DNA from: Beijerinckiaceae bacterium
Lineage (GTDB): Bacteria; Pseudomonadota; Alphaproteobacteria; Rhizobiales; Beijerinckiaceae
Assembly: GCA_947458675.1 (NCBI GenBank)
Contig: CANHAW010000079.1
Location: forward strand, 1-8,119
DNA length: 8,119 nucleotides
Reading direction: 5' to 3'
In this document: positions 6,746 to 8,119 of the stretch, one piece after another
Layout: the number at the start of each line of letters is the position of its first letter
Numbering within the stretch: the first letter of the stretch is position 1
Position numbers and translations under genes: made by a program
Notes under the pieces: model-generated
Told to the model about the DNA's origin: nothing
What the model saw: only the letters and a program-made list of their open reading frames with translations
Database searches by the model: none

Positions 6746-7600
6746 ATGAGACCTGGTCAAAACAAGCGTATGCGTGGCCGCAATAACAATAATAGGAAGG
6801 GCCCGAATCCGCTCACAAGAACCTATGAGTCCAATGGACCCGACGTCAAAATCCGCGGGACAGCCCACCACATTGGCGAGAAATATCTTCAACTCGCGCG
6901 CGATGCTCAATCGTCCGGCGATCCTGTGATGGCAGAAAGCTATCTGCAGCATGCCGAGCATTATTTTCGGATTATCGCAGCTGCACAGCAGGCTCAGCAG
7001 CAGGCCCAGGCTGGATATATGCGGCCCGCCGGCGAAGCTGAAGCTGAGGAAGATGACGACGACGAGGGCGGAATCCCGGATCGTTTCGCATCGCCCTTGG
7101 AGCGAATGCCGCCAAATCCACCACAGCAGCAGCCCTACGGCGGGCAACCGCAGCCTTTCTCCGGTGGATCACCTCAGCCCTTCGTTCAGAACAATTTCGG
7201 ATCGGAGCGCCCACAGGGTCAGCCGCAGGGAGAGCGTCAAGAGCGGGGGCCGCGGCCTGACCGGCCCTACCAGGACCGCAATGGTCAGCAAAGCCGACAT
7301 GGCAATAATCCAAACAGGGGACCGCGGCCACAGCGGGAGTTTCGAAACGATCAACAGCCGCGATTCGAAAACCGCAATGGGGACGAGCAGCCAGAATCTG
7401 GTGGGCTCCCAGCGTTTATCACCGCTCCAGTACGAATCCCGGTCAATGAAGCGGAGGCGGGTCCGGCACCTGACGCAGATGTGGTCCGCACGGAAGAGAA
7501 TGAAGGCGGCGGCTTTCATCTGCGGCCTCGCCGGCGCCGGCGTCGGCCAGAAGGCGAAGCAGAGGCGCCTGCGCGCGGTGAAAATTCTAGTTTGGACTGA
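6746..7600 (+). CDS. DUF4167 domain protein with disordered tail
   Basis: A 284-residue protein of the DUF4167 family, typical of alphaproteobacteria and of unknown biochemical function. The conserved domain covers about 1-82: a basic Asn/Arg-rich start (MRPGQNKRMRGRNNNN), NPLTRTYESNGPDVKIRGTA (21-40) and a helical GEKYLQLARDAQSSGDP...AESYLQHAEHYFRI segment (44-76). The rest is low-complexity and probably disordered: Gln/Ala-rich 80-90, acidic 97-107, Pro/Gln/Gly-rich 121-166, Arg/Asn/Gln-rich 167-210, then a short LPAFITAP motif (221-228) and six arginines in RPRRRRRRP (260-268) near the C-terminus. There is no signal peptide or membrane segment. The composition suggests nucleic-acid binding, which is inference. 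The start is supported by AAGGA (6735-6739), six bases before the ATG. The position just upstream of clpB is the usual one in rhizobia. It has its own terminator. Confidence 0.9.
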   Translation: MRPGQNKRMRGRNNNNRKGPNPLTRTYESNGPDVKIRGTAHHIGEKYLQLARDAQSSGDPVMAESYLQHAEHYFRIIAAAQQAQQQAQAGYMRPAGEAEAEEDDDDEGGIPDRFASPLERMPPNPPQQQPYGGQPQPFSGGSPQPFVQNNFGSERPQGQPQGERQERGPRPDRPYQDRNGQQSRHGNNPNRGPRPQREFRNDQQPRFENRNGDEQPESGGLPAFITAPVRIPVNEAEAGPAPDADVVRTEENEGGGFHLRPRRRRRRPEGEAEAPARGENSSLD

Positions 7601-7604
7601 TTTT

Positions 7605-7630
7605 AAAGGGGGCTTCGGCCCCCTTTTTAT
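7605..7630 (+). terminator. Strong intrinsic terminator after DUF4167
   Basis: A perfect 9-bp stem, AAAGGGGGC (7605-7613) with GCCCCCTTT (7618-7626), is closed by TTCG (7614-7617), and the T-rich tract continues (TTATTTCTT). It begins five bases after the DUF4167 stop codon and separates it from clpB. Confidence 0.93.
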
Positions 7631-7686
7631 TTCTTCCTGAACGATGTGGAAGCCTGCCATTTCTACGAAATGAAATACTCGCGTTC

Positions 7687-7700
7687 ATGATCTGGATCAT
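7687..7700. promoter_or_regulatory. FNR/FixK/CRP-type dyad upstream of clpB
   Basis: ATGATCTGGATCAT is a perfect dyad around a central TG. It matches the anaerobox TTGAT-N4-ATCAA at all but the outermost base of each half-site, and its core TGATCTGGATCA is identical to that of typical rhizobial FixK/FnrN sites. It lies about 140 bases upstream of the clpB start. No clear promoter was found at the expected distance, so its function is uncertain. Confidence 0.3.
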
Positions 7701-7824
7701 CGCGCAGAAAAGCCTGTTCGGATCCCCTTTTGTTTATGGCGTCTCCTTCCTACATCCTTTGGAGCTGCCAGAGGGGCTCACTTTCGACATTGCGGGATCG
7801 CTACGGGATCCCAGCGACGGTTGA
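7687..7824 (+). CDS. Possible 45-codon upstream ORF before clpB
   Basis: An ATG at 7687 opens 45 codons ending in TGA at 7822-7824, inside the clpB Shine-Dalgarno region. GC by codon position (about 58, 42 and 64%) is coding-like. However, no Shine-Dalgarno sequence precedes the ATG, no family is recognised, and the start overlaps the FNR-like dyad. It may well be ordinary leader DNA. Confidence 0.12.
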   Translation: MIWIIAQKSLFGSPFVYGVSFLHPLELPEGLTFDIAGSLRDPSDG

Positions 7825-7834
7825 GGAGACGAAC

Positions 7835-8119
7835 ATGAACGCTGAAAAATACACTGAACGCGCGCGGGGCTTTGTTCAGGCTGCCCAGTCTCTGGCCTTG
7901 CGGGAAGGTCATCAGCAATTCGCACCCGAGCATCTCCTTAAGGTCATTCTCGATGATGAAGACGGCCTTGCCTCCGGGCTCATCAACAAGGCCGGTGGCC
8001 GTTCGCGCGAAGCCCTGATTGCAACCGAGCTTGCTTTGGCCAAGCTTCCAAAGGTTCAAGGTTCCGGAGCCGGGCAATTATATCTGGCTCCGACTACGGC
8101 ACGAATTTTCGACTCGGCT
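7835..8119 (+). CDS. clpB: ClpB disaggregase, N-terminal part (3'-partial)
   Basis: These are the first 95 codons of the Hsp100-family ATP-dependent disaggregase, a hexameric AAA+ protein that rescues aggregated proteins together with DnaK. Full-length ClpB has about 860 residues, so only part of the N-terminal Clp-N substrate-binding domain is present, and no Walker motif is in view. Diagnostic stretches are MNAEKYTERARGFVQAAQSL (1-20), ALREGHQQFAPEHLLKVILD (21-40) and DEDGLASGLI (42-51). The start is secure: GAGGAG (7823-7828) lies six bases before the ATG. The reading frame runs uninterrupted to the window end. clpB is normally RpoH-controlled, but no convincing RpoH box was seen in the 200 bases upstream. 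Confidence 0.95.
   Translation, partial: MNAEKYTERARGFVQAAQSLALREGHQQFAPEHLLKVILDDEDGLASGLINKAGGRSREALIATELALAKLPKVQGSGAGQLYLAPTTARIFDSA

Noticed and set aside
6951..7640. A 229-codon + strand frame overlapping DUF4167
   Set aside because: It is a Ser/Arg-rich shadow of the repetitive DUF4167 coding region and runs into the terminator hairpin.
7727..7755. Possible RpoH promoter for clpB (CTTTTG, 16 bases, CCTACAT)
   Set aside because: The -35 lacks the invariant CTTG, so the match is too weak to report as a feature even though clpB is commonly RpoH-dependent.
7794..7811. Repeated GGGATC/GGATCC motifs upstream of clpB
   Set aside because: The direct repeat is only six bases and occurs by chance often; no known operator pattern fits.

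Overview
The window reads as a chromosomal segment of an alphaproteobacterium, most likely of the order Hyphomicrobiales (Rhizobiales). The basis is protein family content: a DUF2794 protein, a DUF4167 protein directly upstream of clpB, a YbbP-type FtsX-like permease next to a Bax inhibitor-1/YccA family gene, and moderately high GC (about 58-63% in most sampled 60-base lines). Genus and species cannot be read from the sequence. No mobile element, CRISPR array, rRNA or tRNA gene was seen.

Layout, left to right. (1) Bases 3-1910, + strand: the 3' part of a large ABC-transporter permease gene (YbbP-like, FtsX domains) whose start lies outside the window. (2) 2083-2823, +: a seven-helix Bax inhibitor-1/YccA family membrane protein, ended by a very strong intrinsic terminator at 2841-2869. 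(3) 2868-3284, -: a DUF2794 protein that converges on that terminator; its stop codon lies at the end of the terminator T-tract. (4) 3285-3581: a divergent intergenic region rich in inverted repeats, with a good heat-shock (RpoH-type) promoter candidate facing htpG. (5) 3582-6382, +: htpG (Hsp90) and prmC (release-factor glutamine methyltransferase), which overlap by ATGA and form an operon. (6) 6383-6745: a gap of 363 bases with a possible 43-codon gene on the minus strand. (7) 6746-7600, +: a DUF4167 protein with a conserved basic N-terminus and a long disordered tail, ended by a second strong terminator. (8) 7835 to the window end, +: the first 95 codons of clpB.

Functionally, the right half is a proteostasis neighbourhood: HtpG and ClpB are heat-shock chaperones, and PrmC modifies release factors for translation termination. 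In many rhizobia prmC follows prfA (its substrate RF1) and precedes DUF4167 and clpB. Here prmC is instead coupled to htpG, so a heat-shock promoter would drive a translation-termination modifier. The htpG gene also has visibly lower GC than its flanks. The other points that merit a second look are the structured intergenic region upstream of htpG, the possible small gene after prmC, and an FNR/FixK-like dyad upstream of clpB. I did not find convincing evidence for an entirely new multi-gene system.
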